A stretch of DNA of 29,069 bases from Poteriospumella lacustris (GCA_008000375.1 SMOI01000380.1:1-29069); one strand, 5' to 3'. Shown: positions 1 through 7,927, counted from the first letter of the stretch. The notes: generated by a model not told the origin, from the sequence alone. Numbers and translations are program-made.

Positions 1-202
1 AATATTCAACATTCAATCCACTCGCCTAATTTCTTGTGCACTTGCGATCGGGCATGCCGATGCCAAAGTCAGCAGAACGTCACACCACCCCGCCGCACCC
101 ACAGAGAGAGCGACATGACGACGACGACGAGAGAGAGAGCAGGAACACGACGACGAGGAGACACGTGAACAATGGTCGGAGGGACAAGAGCGACGTTACC
201 CA

Positions 203-220
203 CCGGTACCGGTACCGGTA
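203..220. repeat. Three tandem CCGGTA units (palindromic)
   Basis: The hexamer CCGGTA occurs three times in direct succession, which also makes a self-complementary GGTACC/ACCGGT block. No function can be assigned. It is a direct observation. Confidence 0.8.
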
Positions 221-266
221 TGCTATGTATGAGACCAGCCAGAGTCTCTGGAGGGAAAAAAAGTAA

Positions 267-362
267 CTTTCTTTAACCGTGAAGAAGAAGAAACTGCTGA
301 AGGAGCTCTTCAGCCACATGATCGAGGGCCGACAGTACATTGATGGAACGGTGAATGCCTGA
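267..362 (+). CDS. Possible 3'-terminal exon of an unidentified plus-strand gene
   Basis: From 279 a frame of lysine- and leucine-rich, helix-like sequence (KKKKLLKELFSHMIEGRQYI, then DGTVNA) runs to a TGA at 360-362. Just upstream lies a pyrimidine run, a branch-point-like CTTTAAC (271-277) and AG dinucleotides at 283-284 that could serve as an acceptor. The 5' part of the gene would lie further left, in part beyond the window. I do not recognise the peptide. The piece is short and may be chance, so it is a tentative call. Confidence 0.2.
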   Translation, partial: LSLTVKKKKLLKELFSHMIEGRQYIDGTVNA

Positions 363-453
363 ATGTGCACCATATCGGTCATCATCTCGTTCTGCAATTG
401 GTTGCAATTGGTGTTTATGTTTGTTTTACAGCGAGAAGCGTGCAAGATGTCTT

Positions 454-899
454 TCACTTTGGTGAGAGCTTGTCCTTGGCGGAAGGTGTGTCCTTGGTGG
501 GAGATGGCTTATCCTTGGTAGGAGACGGCTTGTCCTTGGTAGGAGACGGCTTGTCCTTAGTAGGAGAAGGCTTGTCCTTTGAAGGTGGGTTGGGAATATC
601 TTTGGATGGCGGCGATGACGAAGTACTTGGGGGGCAATTACTGTCATCATCGCGTGTAGGCCTGCAAGATGACGTCGGAGAGCTTGAGGGATTGCGGAGC
701 GATCCGGAAGGGCTGCTCGACGTCCAAACAGCTTGTTGTCTGTCACGAGTTGGCTGTGCAGCACGATCTCCTGTGTCATTTCAATTCTTGAACAGCAAAT
801 TCTGCGATGCAACACATTGCAAGCAATACCTTGAGCAGCGACCATCGCCAACCAGATCGTTATGCCAAGGACTCTCAAAAGCACGTCCGCAAAGTTCAT
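454..899 (-). CDS. Putative secreted low-complexity protein with KDKPSPT repeats (two exons)
   Basis: No known family is recognised. The start at 899 gives a 23-residue N-terminus (MNFADVLLRVLGITIWLAMV then AAQ) with the hydrophobic core and small residues of a signal peptide. Removing a 59-nt GT-AG intron (771-829) joins exon 1 (830-899, ending in phase 1 after CAA G) to exon 2 (454-770) in frame, for a predicted 128 residues. Without splicing the frame reads into sequence that ignores the repeat phase. The mature part is Ser/Pro/Thr-rich, with two Cys, then four to five copies of KDKPSPT near the C-terminus, ending at a TGA. Exon layout matches the genes at 3505-4841 and 5385-5656: signal-peptide exon, phase-1 intron, low-complexity exon. 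Likely secreted or cell-surface, possibly O-glycosylated (inference). The intron is my prediction and not confirmed. Confidence 0.6.
491..574 (-). repeat. 21-bp tandem repeat encoding KDKPSPT
   Basis: Four nearly identical 21-bp units start at 491, 512, 533 and 554, with a partial fifth from 575. They code for seven-residue Lys/Pro/Ser/Thr units in exon 2 of the secreted-protein gene at 454-899. The unit length is a multiple of three, so copy-number changes would keep the frame. Confidence 0.85.
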
Positions 900-1622
900 T
901 CTGGGATACTTCAGACTTCGGAAGGGTAGAAAAGACTGTGAGGTCCACTTCACTAACTTGTAGCTATTTCACAGCCATGTCAAGTCATCGAAATCAGTTT
1001 CACTGACGAATTCATCAAATGAGTGATGCCCCACAGCGATTTGACCCGTAAGTGGTTAGTTAGACCCTCTATACTTGTATACCAAGTAGTATCTAGCTGG
1101 CTTGGGTCATATCAATGTCAAGTACTGTAATGCGACTTTCCAAGCCATTTTCGTGGGGCTGTCCGATCCTTCGGACCGCTTCCAGCAAGTACTACACTTG
1201 GGGCGGGGTTGCGACGACGCTACAATAATGAGAAGGATGAGCTCCGACGCAGAGACTGTCAACAACTCCGCAGCAGCGTGGAGGAGAAGAACAGCGAACG
1301 AGACGAAACCTTTCGCAAATGAGTTGGTGTGCTTACAACCAATTACAATAAGTGTGGTGCTGTGTCGCTAACCCTAACCGACTTCGGTAACGAAGCTGAT
1401 AAAAAGTACAAACAAAACGAGCTAAAACTATCGAGTCATCTGTTCCGCGCGGACGGGCGATGACCGGCGGCAATACGAGTCGAGGCGGAGAGAGATGGAC
1501 GGAGTCCCGCAGAACGCGCACGGTGCGGTGGGCGATGTGCGCGCACAGGGACTGAACGAGAGGAACAAACCAGGCAGGCAGCAAGAGGCAGAGAGAGGCC
1601 TTCGCAGCTGTAGACCGAACGC
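900..1622. other. Intergenic region, no supported gene
   Basis: This holds the promoter side of the minus-strand gene at 454-899 and the 3' side of the cystathionine gamma-lyase-like gene. Short open frames exist on both strands, but none has recognisable protein character. A short telomere-like CTAACCCTAACC string at about 1369-1380 is too short to mean much. Confidence 0.5.
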
Positions 1623-2900
1623 TTATTTCTTCTCCTGCTGCTGCAGCTTCTTGAACTCAGCCAGAGCCTCGTCCAAGGCGTGCTGCACGTCGTTGACCAG
1701 GTCGTCGACGTGCTCGGAACCCACGGAGATGCGGATCAAGCTGTCCGTCAGGCCGATGGCTTCACGGTCGGCACGAGGCACGGCGGTGTGCGTCATCAAC
1801 GCGGGGGAGCAGGCCAACGACTCCACGGCACCGAGAGACACCGCCAAACCGAAGATCTTCAGTGACTGCAAGAACTTGGCCGCTACGGGCAGGCCGCCCT
1901 TGATGTGCATCGCCATCATGGCGCCAGGACCCTTCATCTGGCTCTTCGCCAACTCGTACTGAGGGTACGAAGGCAAGCCGGGGTAGTTGACGCGCTCCAC
2001 CACCTCGTGCTTCTCGATGAGCTTGGCCAAGGCCATGGCGTTCTTCTGGCAAGCGTCCATGCGCAAGTTCAAGGTCTTCAAGCCACGCATGGCCATGTAG
2101 CAGTCGAACGGACCAGGGACAGCGCCCACGAAGTTCTGCAACGCGCGGAACTTCTTGCCGATGTCGTCGTTGTTGGTCATGCAGCAGCCCATGATGACGT
2201 CCGAGTGACCACCGATCCACTTGGTGATACTGTGCACCACGATGTCGGCGCCCAACTCCAACGGACGCTGCAAGTAAGGGCTCATGAAGGTGCCGTCCAC
2301 GGCCAACAACACGTTGTGCTTCTTCGCGATCTTCGCAATGCCGCGAATGTCGAAGGACTGCAGCAGAGGGTTGGTGGGCGACTCCAACCAAATCAACTTC
2401 GTCTTGGGGGTGATGGCCTTCTCGATGGCCTCCAAGCTCTCCATCGACATGAAGGTGAAGTCGATGCCGGTGTTGGGAGCGACGATCTGACGGAACACAC
2501 CAGTGGTGCCACCGTACAAGTCGTTCGAGGTGAGGACATGGTCGCCGCTCTTCAAGATCTGGGTGACGGAGGTGATCGCCGCCATACCCGACGAGAAGGC
2601 CGAGGCGTACTTGGCACCTTCCGCAGAAGCCAACGCGCGCTCCAAGGCACCGCGAGTGGGGTTGTTCTGGCGGGAGTAGAAGTAACCCAAGCCCCAGGAG
2701 CTGGGATCATCCAAACCAGGCTTCAATCCAGGGTAGGCCTGGATGTAGGTCGTCGCCATGTTGATGGGCGGCACGACGGCATAGCCGTGGTGCTCAGGAT
2801 CAACACCAGAGTGGACTGCGTTGGTCGCGAAGTGGAAGTTGTTGCCGCTCGCGGCGATCAACTGCACGAAGGCAATCAAAATGAAGGCAGCGTAGATCAT
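1623..2900 (-). CDS. Cystathionine gamma-lyase/synthase family PLP enzyme with hydrophobic N-terminus
   Basis: This is a Cys/Met metabolism PLP-dependent enzyme, closest in sequence feel to cystathionine gamma-lyase (cystathionine to cysteine, 2-oxobutyrate and ammonia in reverse transsulfuration). Seen: VVPPINMATTY near residue 42, YSRQNNPTRGALE (75-87), SGMAAIT (104-110), ESPTNP (173-178), VDGTFMSPYLQRPLELGADI (201-220), the PLP-lysine motif HSITKWIGGHSDVIMG with K227, and SLGAVESL with SCSPALMTH-like substrate region near the C-terminus. Length is 425 residues from the ATG at 2898-2900; an in-frame open stretch continues upstream to 2993 but has no ATG. The first 17-18 residues are strongly hydrophobic and signal-peptide-like, which is unusual for a cytosolic enzyme. 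No later Met precedes the catalytic domain closely. Codon use is strongly biased to C/G-ending codons, suggesting high expression. Cystathionine gamma-synthase or methionine gamma-lyase activity cannot be excluded. Confidence 0.93.
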   Translation of the reverse strand: MIYAAFILIAFVQLIAASGNNFHFATNAVHSGVDPEHHGYAVVPPINMATTYIQAYPGLKPGLDDPSSWGLGYFYSRQNNPTRGALERALASAEGAKYASAFSSGMAAITSVTQILKSGDHVLTSNDLYGGTTGVFRQIVAPNTGIDFTFMSMESLEAIEKAITPKTKLIWLESPTNPLLQSFDIRGIAKIAKKHNVLLAVDGTFMSPYLQRPLELGADIVVHSITKWIGGHSDVIMGCCMTNNDDIGKKFRALQNFVGAVPGPFDCYMAMRGLKTLNLRMDACQKNAMALAKLIEKHEVVERVNYPGLPSYPQYELAKSQMKGPGAMMAMHIKGGLPVAAKFLQSLKIFGLAVSLGAVESLACSPALMTHTAVPRADREAIGLTDSLIRISVGSEHVDDLVNDVQHALDEALAEFKKLQQQEKK

Positions 2901-3103
2901 GTTGTCTGCGGTTCCGATGAGAATAAGATGTGATTCGGAGCCAAGTTGCAGGAGGATCCACAATGAGTCGAACAAGAAGGATGGTCCTGCCAACCTTGAT
3001 ACTGGTTGGCTCCGCCGAGCGTCAAGGTTGAACTTCCAATTTCAAGTGCAGATTTCCCAGAAAATTCGCTCATAATTCCTTCCTCCGCTCATAATCGCGC
3101 ATC

Positions 3104-3117
3104 AAAAAGAGAAAAAG
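3104..3117 (-). terminator. RNA polymerase III oligo-T terminator of tRNA-Thr
   Basis: On the minus strand, two runs of five T (positions 3112-3116 and 3104-3108) follow immediately after the tRNA 3' end. This is the usual Pol III termination signal. Confidence 0.65.
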
Positions 3118-3189
3118 AGCTCCGGATGGGGATCGAACCCACGACCTTTCGCTTACGAAGCGAATGCTCTACCACTAAGCTACCGAAGC
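3118..3189 (-). tRNA. trnT-CGU: tRNA-Thr (anticodon CGU)
   Basis: The minus strand folds as a full cloverleaf: acceptor GCTTCGG/CCGGAGC with one G-U pair, a D arm containing TAGCTTAGTGG (A box), anticodon stem TTCGC/GCGAA around loop TTCGTAA, and T arm GTGGG-TTCGATC-CCCAT containing GGTTCGATCCC (B box). The anticodon at positions 34-36 is CGT, reading ACG threonine codons. The discriminator base is T. There is no intron and no encoded CCA. Confidence 0.95.
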
Positions 3190-3504
3190 GTTGACTTTCC
3201 TAATGGAACAACAGATATAATGTATATAGTCATAGGAATTTATGTTCTCCCTTCTTTGAGAAACATGAACATTCGATGGTAGTGGTAGCCACTCACTCCA
3301 GTGAAGTCCGTCCGAAACTCAAAATTATTGTCAAAATAGGTAAGCTATTGGTAAAGTGCGAAACAAGAAGGTCCCGGTACTACGATGTATGGTGGGTGTA
3401 AATCGAGCTTTTCCAAATAGTTATCATGCAATACAAGTTGTTTCAAGCAAGGTCCTTGCATGACTTCAGTGAAACATGAAACAAATTTTGTTGTGTTTTT
3501 CTCT
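3190..3504. other. Intergenic region, nothing recognised
   Basis: This is AT-richer sequence between the tRNA promoter side and the 3' end of the glycine-rich protein gene. I see no gene, repeat or structured element. Confidence 0.5.
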
Positions 3505-4841
3505 TCAAAAATTGCGAAGTCCCCCATGACCACGACCAGGTCCACCCCCAGGACCTCCAGGGCCATGTTTAGGTCCTCCGGGTCCGCCGCCAGGTCCTCC
3601 GGGTCCACCGCCAGGTCCTCCGGGTTCGCCGCCAGGTCCTCCGGGTCCGCCGCCAGGTCCTCCGGGTCCGCCGCCAGGTCCTCCGGGTCCGCCACCAGGT
3701 CCTCCGGGTCCGCCGCCTGGACCTCCGGGTCCGCCGCCAGGACCTCCGGGTCCACCACCAGGACCTCCAGGACCCCCGCCAGGACCACCGCCGGGTCCAC
3801 CACCAGGGCCACCGCCGCCACCACCGCCGCCAGGTCCACCACCACCGCCTCCGCCACCACCGCCGCCAGGTCCACCACCACCGCCTCCGCCACCAGGACC
3901 TCCAAGCAAGCCAGGGCCATGTTTAGGTCCTCCACCAGGTCCTCCGGGTCCGCCACCAGGTCCTCCGGGTCCGCCGCCAGGTCCTCCGGGTCCGCCGCCA
4001 GGACCTCCGGGTCCGCCGCCAGGTCCTCCGGGTCCGCCACCAGGTCCTCCAGGACCCCCGCCAGGACCTCCGGGTCCACCGCCAGGTCCTCCGGGTCCAC
4101 CACCAGGACCTCCAGGACCCCCGCCAGGACCACCGCCGGGTCCACCGCCAGGGCCCCCGCCGCCAGGTCCACCACCACCGCCTCCGCCACCAGGACCTCC
4201 AGCACCAATCTGCACTTCAACTCCACTTAGGGAACTTTCATCGGTTCTTGTAAGTGTTCGCTCATGCTTGGGAGTAGGTTTCTCTGGTGAAGGCTTTGGG
4301 CTATGCTTTGGATCAGCAGGGATTGGCTTTGTTGTTGGCTGACAAGGTAGTGATGGGGATTTTGAACGGAACGGTTTTTCTGTTGAGGAGGGAACCTCGG
4401 TCGATGAAGGTGGCCTGGTTGGGCTGTTTGGTTCCGGCTTTTGAGTGGGTCTTCTTGTTATCGACAGTTGAGGGCTAATGCTTGATAGGGGGAAAATGGT
4501 TTTAGAGTGGGGAGGAACTGATATTGCAAATGGTGGAACGTTGATTGGTGGAATATTCACAGGGGGCAAGTCGATTGTAGGGAATGGATTCTTCACTATT
4601 GGAGGCTCAACTGGTATTGGCGGCATTGGTCGCATCCAATGTGGCATATCCCATTTTCTTTCGTCGTTCCTGGTTGGAGGATGGTTCGGCAAAGACTCTA
4701 CAATGCATGAAGCGTTACAGCGTTCTTCTTTCAAAGAAAAGTGTCCTCCATACCTGTGGGAATCTGAGAATCGTCAGCTCTGGTGAGCAAGACAGTTACA
4801 ACAGCTGTTACGGTGAACAAGGAAATGGAGAGTCTCATCAT
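3505..4841 (-). CDS. Putative secreted Pro/Thr-rich protein with a long GGP/GPG repeat domain (two exons)
   Basis: The ATG pair at 4836-4841 opens an exon (4754-4841) whose first 22 residues (MMRLSISLFTVTAVVTVLLT then RA) form a clear signal peptide. A GT at 4753 and an AG at 4698-4699 define a 56-nt intron with a TGTAACG branch-like site. Splicing is in phase 1 (ACA G|AG TCT) and gives 426 residues. Acceptors for 26- or 29-nt introns would also keep frame and add a few residues, but would be shorter than other introns here. After the signal peptide come a PPI/PPV-rich segment, a mucin-like Thr/Ser/Pro/Lys segment (PTQKPEPNSPTRPPSSTEVP), then about 230 residues of GGPGGG-type repeats interrupted by GPKHGPG. 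The C-terminus is GRGHGGLRNF. It resembles structural glycine-rich, silk- or adhesive-like proteins in composition only; no family is claimed. Likely secreted matrix, wall or adhesive protein (inference). Confidence 0.72.
3536..4205 (-). repeat. Gly-Gly-Pro coding repeat array with an internal ~354-bp duplication
   Basis: Short units such as GGTCCTCCGGGTCCGCCGCC (plus-strand reading) recur through the region and encode GGPGGPGGG-type protein on the minus strand. The anchor GGCCATGTTTAGGTCCTCC occurs at 3561 and again at 3915, which indicates duplication of a larger block as well as short-unit expansion. Open frames on the plus strand and in the other minus frames across this array are by-products of the repeat. 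Confidence 0.85.
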
Positions 4842-5225
4842 TCACTGTTATAATCTCGAATTAGATTGTGATTGCCAAGTTCAAACAGGCAGTATCTCAT
4901 TCAGGGAAAGAGTGTACTTGGAGATGGAAGGACATGAAAGAGGATAAAGAGGCGGACTTTAAGCCCTTGGCGAGACGAGGGACTGCGTTGTTTGTCCCTC
5001 GAATACGCTGTGGGCGAAGAGGTGCGCGTTGTGTACACAATCAACCTCGAACAAATTAGTTGACGGCCGTAAGCTGGAGCTTTTAGACTTTCCACGATGA
5101 AATAAACCAAGAAGTTTACAACATGTATTTCCTTTCAACTTTCTAAATCGCAAGAATGTCCAACAAGGATGAGTTCGCTTCAAGCTCTTTTACAAGGTCA
5201 CTACGGTGATGACGTAAGCAGTTTC
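4842..5225. other. Intergenic region, nothing firm
   Basis: This lies upstream of the glycine-rich gene and downstream of the secreted-protein gene at 5385-5656. An AATAAA string is at 5101. Short open frames on both strands have no recognisable character. Confidence 0.45.
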
Positions 5226-5384
5226 TCACGCAGTTCGAAGTTTCGGTGGTTGTTTTGGTTCTGGTTTAGGGTCAGGATCAGGTTTACTCGCGCTGGCACT
5301 TGCTGGATTTGAATATTGAATGGGAGGGACGGTGATGGGAGGGAGTCTGTTGGGCGGGTGTCGAAGAAGGTGAAAGCTGTGGTG
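5226..5384 (-). other. Coding-like frame continuing past an in-frame TAG of the gene at 5385-5656
   Basis: Directly after the TAG at 5385-5387 the same frame stays open for 52 codons to a TGA at 5226-5228. It reads like the tail of the neighbouring secreted proteins: LPPITVPPIQYSNP, then SKPDPDPKPEPKQPPK. The PPITVPP piece is like PPINVPP in the gene at 3505-4841. It may be translated by readthrough, joined by an unrecognised 45-nt intron (5385-5429, GTCCAA...TAG, phase 0, weak donor), or be the remains of a truncated gene. Confidence 0.4.
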
Positions 5385-5656
5385 CTATGATGGGAACTGA
5401 TAGCAGCAAGGCTGTCGGTAGAATTGGACTGCAGCTGGATGAGTGTCTTCTGTTGCAGGCTCATGAATAGCCTGAAGGTTCCTTGGACTATCTGTCTCCA
5501 ATGAGTCTGAAAAAAACGAAGAGCACGTAACGATGGTGAGACAATCTTGTCATATGTCCCTACTTTACCTTGAATCCTTTTGTCATCTACCCCTGGATGT
5601 CCTGCGTAAACAGCTGCACAGAACAGGGCGAAGAGCATGCTATAGCAAGTCCTCAT
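5385..5656 (-). CDS. Putative small secreted protein, possibly truncated by an in-frame TAG (two exons)
   Basis: Exon 1 (5569-5656) starts MRTCYSMLFALFCAAVYAGH, a good signal peptide, and ends in phase 1 after CAA G. The intron (5507-5568, 62 nt) begins GTAAAG and ends in a strong TTTTTTTCAG. Exon 2 reads DSLETDSPRNLQAIHEPATE and on to FYRQPCCYQFPS before a TAG at 5385-5387, giving 69 residues. Exon 1 is 88 nt, the same length and phase as exon 1 of the gene at 3505-4841. No known family is recognised. The unspliced frame also runs open to about 5201 but ignores the strong intron signals. The coding-like frame after the TAG makes the true 3' end uncertain. Confidence 0.5.
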
Positions 5657-6118
5657 TTTCCTTCAATTTGAGGCCTAAAAACGGCTGCGAGGTATTTTTG
5701 GCTCTCAAGGGAAGGGACGAGGACGCGCAGTGCCCCCCCCACAACGTACACGATTCAAGAACATCACTGCGCTTCGGTTCGTCCGATTCATGCAAATAGT
5801 TTAGTAGGAGACTTTACACAAGCGTGTATATCTGGGTGATTATAAAGGGATACAAATTTCTGGGCGATAACTGGGAGATCAGCGGAACATCGAAAAGAGA
5901 TCGAAGGAGAAAATGAAAAAATACGACAAATGACGATAGGATAGGCGGCTGAGGAAGAGCGAGCAAAGAGCGCAGCGATGCGAAAGGATGACTTACGTTG
6001 ATGAGAAAGCAAGAACCAAGCGACTAGGTATCCAGTTCAGTTTCTGGGACCTAATCGGTTGAGCTTGAATAAATGTGAAGCACAACGAATGCAATTGCAG
6101 CCAAGAGGGATATGGAAA
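5657..6118. other. Intergenic region, nothing recognised
   Basis: This is the promoter side of the small secreted-protein gene and the 3' side of the flavocytochrome gene. It contains a C8 run near 5735. No supported gene is seen. Confidence 0.5.
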
Positions 6119-7927
6119 TTAGAAGTCGAACACTTCTTTGTGGCAGTCGAACTGAACTGATCCGCATTGCAGACGCGTCTGACGACATAGATCGTGAACA
6201 TCGTTGACCATCGACTGAGGACCACAGACCAAGACGGCGACTTTACGGATCCCTTCCTTTTCGCACATGGTTCTGAGCTCGGAGAAGATTTCCGTCAAGT
6301 TGGGCCGCCCGGGCTTCAAAATAAACTGGCGGGTGGCATGTTCGGTCTCGATCCCAGAGGAAGCGCTTGCTTCGAGTGCGCTGGTGTAAATGTCGGCCTT
6401 CGACTTGAGCGAAGTGATGTGGAAACGCGGCAAAAAGACCAACGACGACGCAATTGAGAACAACGTATCCGACATCGAATCGTTTCGTTCGACTGCTTTG
6501 AATGTCTCCATTTGCTGCGCTTCGGTGTCGTTGTTTTCAGTGGATACGGGGTTCACAAAGTGAGAGGGAGGACCGCGGCGCTTTGCGGTGCTCAAATCGA
6601 CTTCGTAGAGAACCTCGGGGATGTCAGCCATCATGGGCTGGAAGTTGCGCGGCATGTTCTCCAGCGAGATGCTGTTGTGTTTGCGGGGAGGCGTAGTCGC
6701 GCCGTTCGATGGGCTCTGGGAAGTCGTGTCCGCGACAAGCTCACCGGCTGCAACGGTGGATGGCAACGGGGCCCTTCCACCCGGGGCACCGATGTGCGAA
6801 ATGCGGTGGGTGTAGTTTCCTTGCTCGGCATCGTTGAACGCGTGCACCATGCTCAAGTCCTTCGCAGACCACACGAAGACCGCCTTGCGAACGCGTCTGC
6901 CAAAGTTCTGTTGCTCGTGAATCAACTGCGTGAAGACACTCTGCATGGGGGTGATGCCGACACCTCCAGACACCATGAGGAACACCTCGTACTCGTCGTT
7001 GTTCTCCCAGTCAATCATTCCCATGCCGAAGGGCCCCTCGCACAACAAGTTGATCTCCGCGCCGGCTCCTTTGACAGCTTCCTTCTCTTCGACGTACTTC
7101 AACAGCCTCGCCGTCCAATCACCCAACACGCGGATGTGGATGGTCGTGGTGTCATCGTAAGGACTCGACGAAATCGAGAACGGGTGGAACTCGAAGGGAT
7201 TCACGTCATAAATGCGCAAGAAGCAGTACTGGCCTGCCTCGTAAGAGAAGGTGCGCGGAAACTCAAGACGGACAACATTTCCCGGCAACACATAAGCTCT
7301 CGCGGAAATTCTTCTGGCAAAGATGCCGTAACGCAGCACCAGGTCGGCGATCCAGACCAGCAGGCCGTAGAAGACCAGTCTAGCGCCGTGCATGAAACAA
7401 GCCGCGCAGCAGACGACCAGCAGCGCAAGATGGATGTAATAGAAAACCTCAAAGGAATACGGCTTCGCCAAGTAGACCAGAGACATGATGCCCGCCGAGC
7501 AGACAATGATCAACCCGGTGGTGTTGGCGCCACTCCCAATGGCGTGGATGATCATCGTGACCAAGAAGACGATGGCCATGATTTTGTGCCAAAAGAGGGC
7601 ACGTTCGAACGACAAATTCAACAACTTGAGGGCAAAATTGAATCGCAAAGCCAGCAAAATGCAAATGAAGCCGGATACATTGGCGGCACTAATAGCCCCG
7701 CCAGCTCCTGCCAAAGCAATGGGTAGAGCCATCACAACAAATGCGCCAAGAAGCTCAATGACGGTCCGGCCGCCCAACAAGGGGATGGAGTTCTTTAGTC
7801 CTGGGGTCGGACATGCAAAGAACTGAATCACCTTCGCTCGAAACTCGTTGACGCGACGGAAGCAAGTCTTGTCCTTGGGGGTTCCTTTGTGATACACAGG
7901 CTTCTGCGGTGTAGTTTTCGTTGCCAT
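6119..7927 (-). CDS. Ferric reductase / NADPH oxidase-like flavocytochrome
   Basis: A 602-residue membrane protein of the ferric-chelate reductase/NOX superfamily, which passes electrons from NAD(P)H through FAD and two hemes across a membrane to Fe(III) or O2. Seen: several hydrophobic helices between residues 50 and 205; four candidate heme-ligand histidines as two pairs spaced by 14 (H114/H128 in FWHKIMAIVFLVTMIIH, H166/H180 in IHLALLVVCCAACFMH); FAD motif HPFSIS (248-253); NAD(P)H motif GGVGITP (321-327); VCGPQSM near 568; and the typical aromatic C-terminus HKEVFDF. A Ser/Pro-rich insert of about 130 residues separates the two NAD(P)H-binding segments. No EF-hands are present, so direct calcium control is not shown. 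The start at 7925-7927 follows a short AT-rich leader. Whether the acceptor is iron or oxygen cannot be decided from sequence. Confidence 0.92.
   Translation of the reverse strand: MATKTTPQKPVYHKGTPKDKTCFRRVNEFRAKVIQFFACPTPGLKNSIPLLGGRTVIELLGAFVVMALPIALAGAGGAISAANVSGFICILLALRFNFALKLLNLSFERALFWHKIMAIVFLVTMIIHAIGSGANTTGLIIVCSAGIMSLVYLAKPYSFEVFYYIHLALLVVCCAACFMHGARLVFYGLLVWIADLVLRYGIFARRISARAYVLPGNVVRLEFPRTFSYEAGQYCFLRIYDVNPFEFHPFSISSSPYDDTTTIHIRVLGDWTARLLKYVEEKEAVKGAGAEINLLCEGPFGMGMIDWENNDEYEVFLMVSGGVGITPMQSVFTQLIHEQQNFGRRVRKAVFVWSAKDLSMVHAFNDAEQGNYTHRISHIGAPGGRAPLPSTVAAGELVADTTSQSPSNGATTPPRKHNSISLENMPRNFQPMMADIPEVLYEVDLSTAKRRGPPSHFVNPVSTENNDTEAQQMETFKAVERNDSMSDTLFSIASSLVFLPRFHITSLKSKADIYTSALEASASSGIETEHATRQFILKPGRPNLTEIFSELRTMCEKEGIRKVAVLVCGPQSMVNDVHDLCRQTRLQCGSVQFDCHKEVFDF

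Larger units (their letters stand above)
1..453. other. Left-edge region without a confident gene
   Basis: This stretch holds GA/CGA simple sequence (about 105-140), a short GGTACC-type repeat and a purine-rich tract. It probably includes the 3' untranslated region of the minus-strand gene that ends at 454. The only coding-like piece I see is the possible terminal exon at 267-362 listed separately. Confidence 0.5.

Noticed and set aside
1369-1380. Telomere-like CTAACCCTAACC
   Set aside because: Two units only, in the middle of a gene-bearing window; expected by chance.
3345-4230. Minus-frame and plus-frame open readings across the GGP array (Asp/Leu/Ala/Pro-rich and Ser/Thr/Arg-rich repeats)
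   Set aside because: A repeat whose unit is a multiple of three is open in many frames. Only the frame joined to the signal peptide and Pro-rich segment has a non-repeat coding part.
4728-4753. A 26-nt intron alternative in the glycine-rich secreted-protein gene
   Set aside because: It keeps the frame, but introns here are otherwise 56 nt or more; the 56-nt choice has a better branch-like site. RNA data could overturn this.
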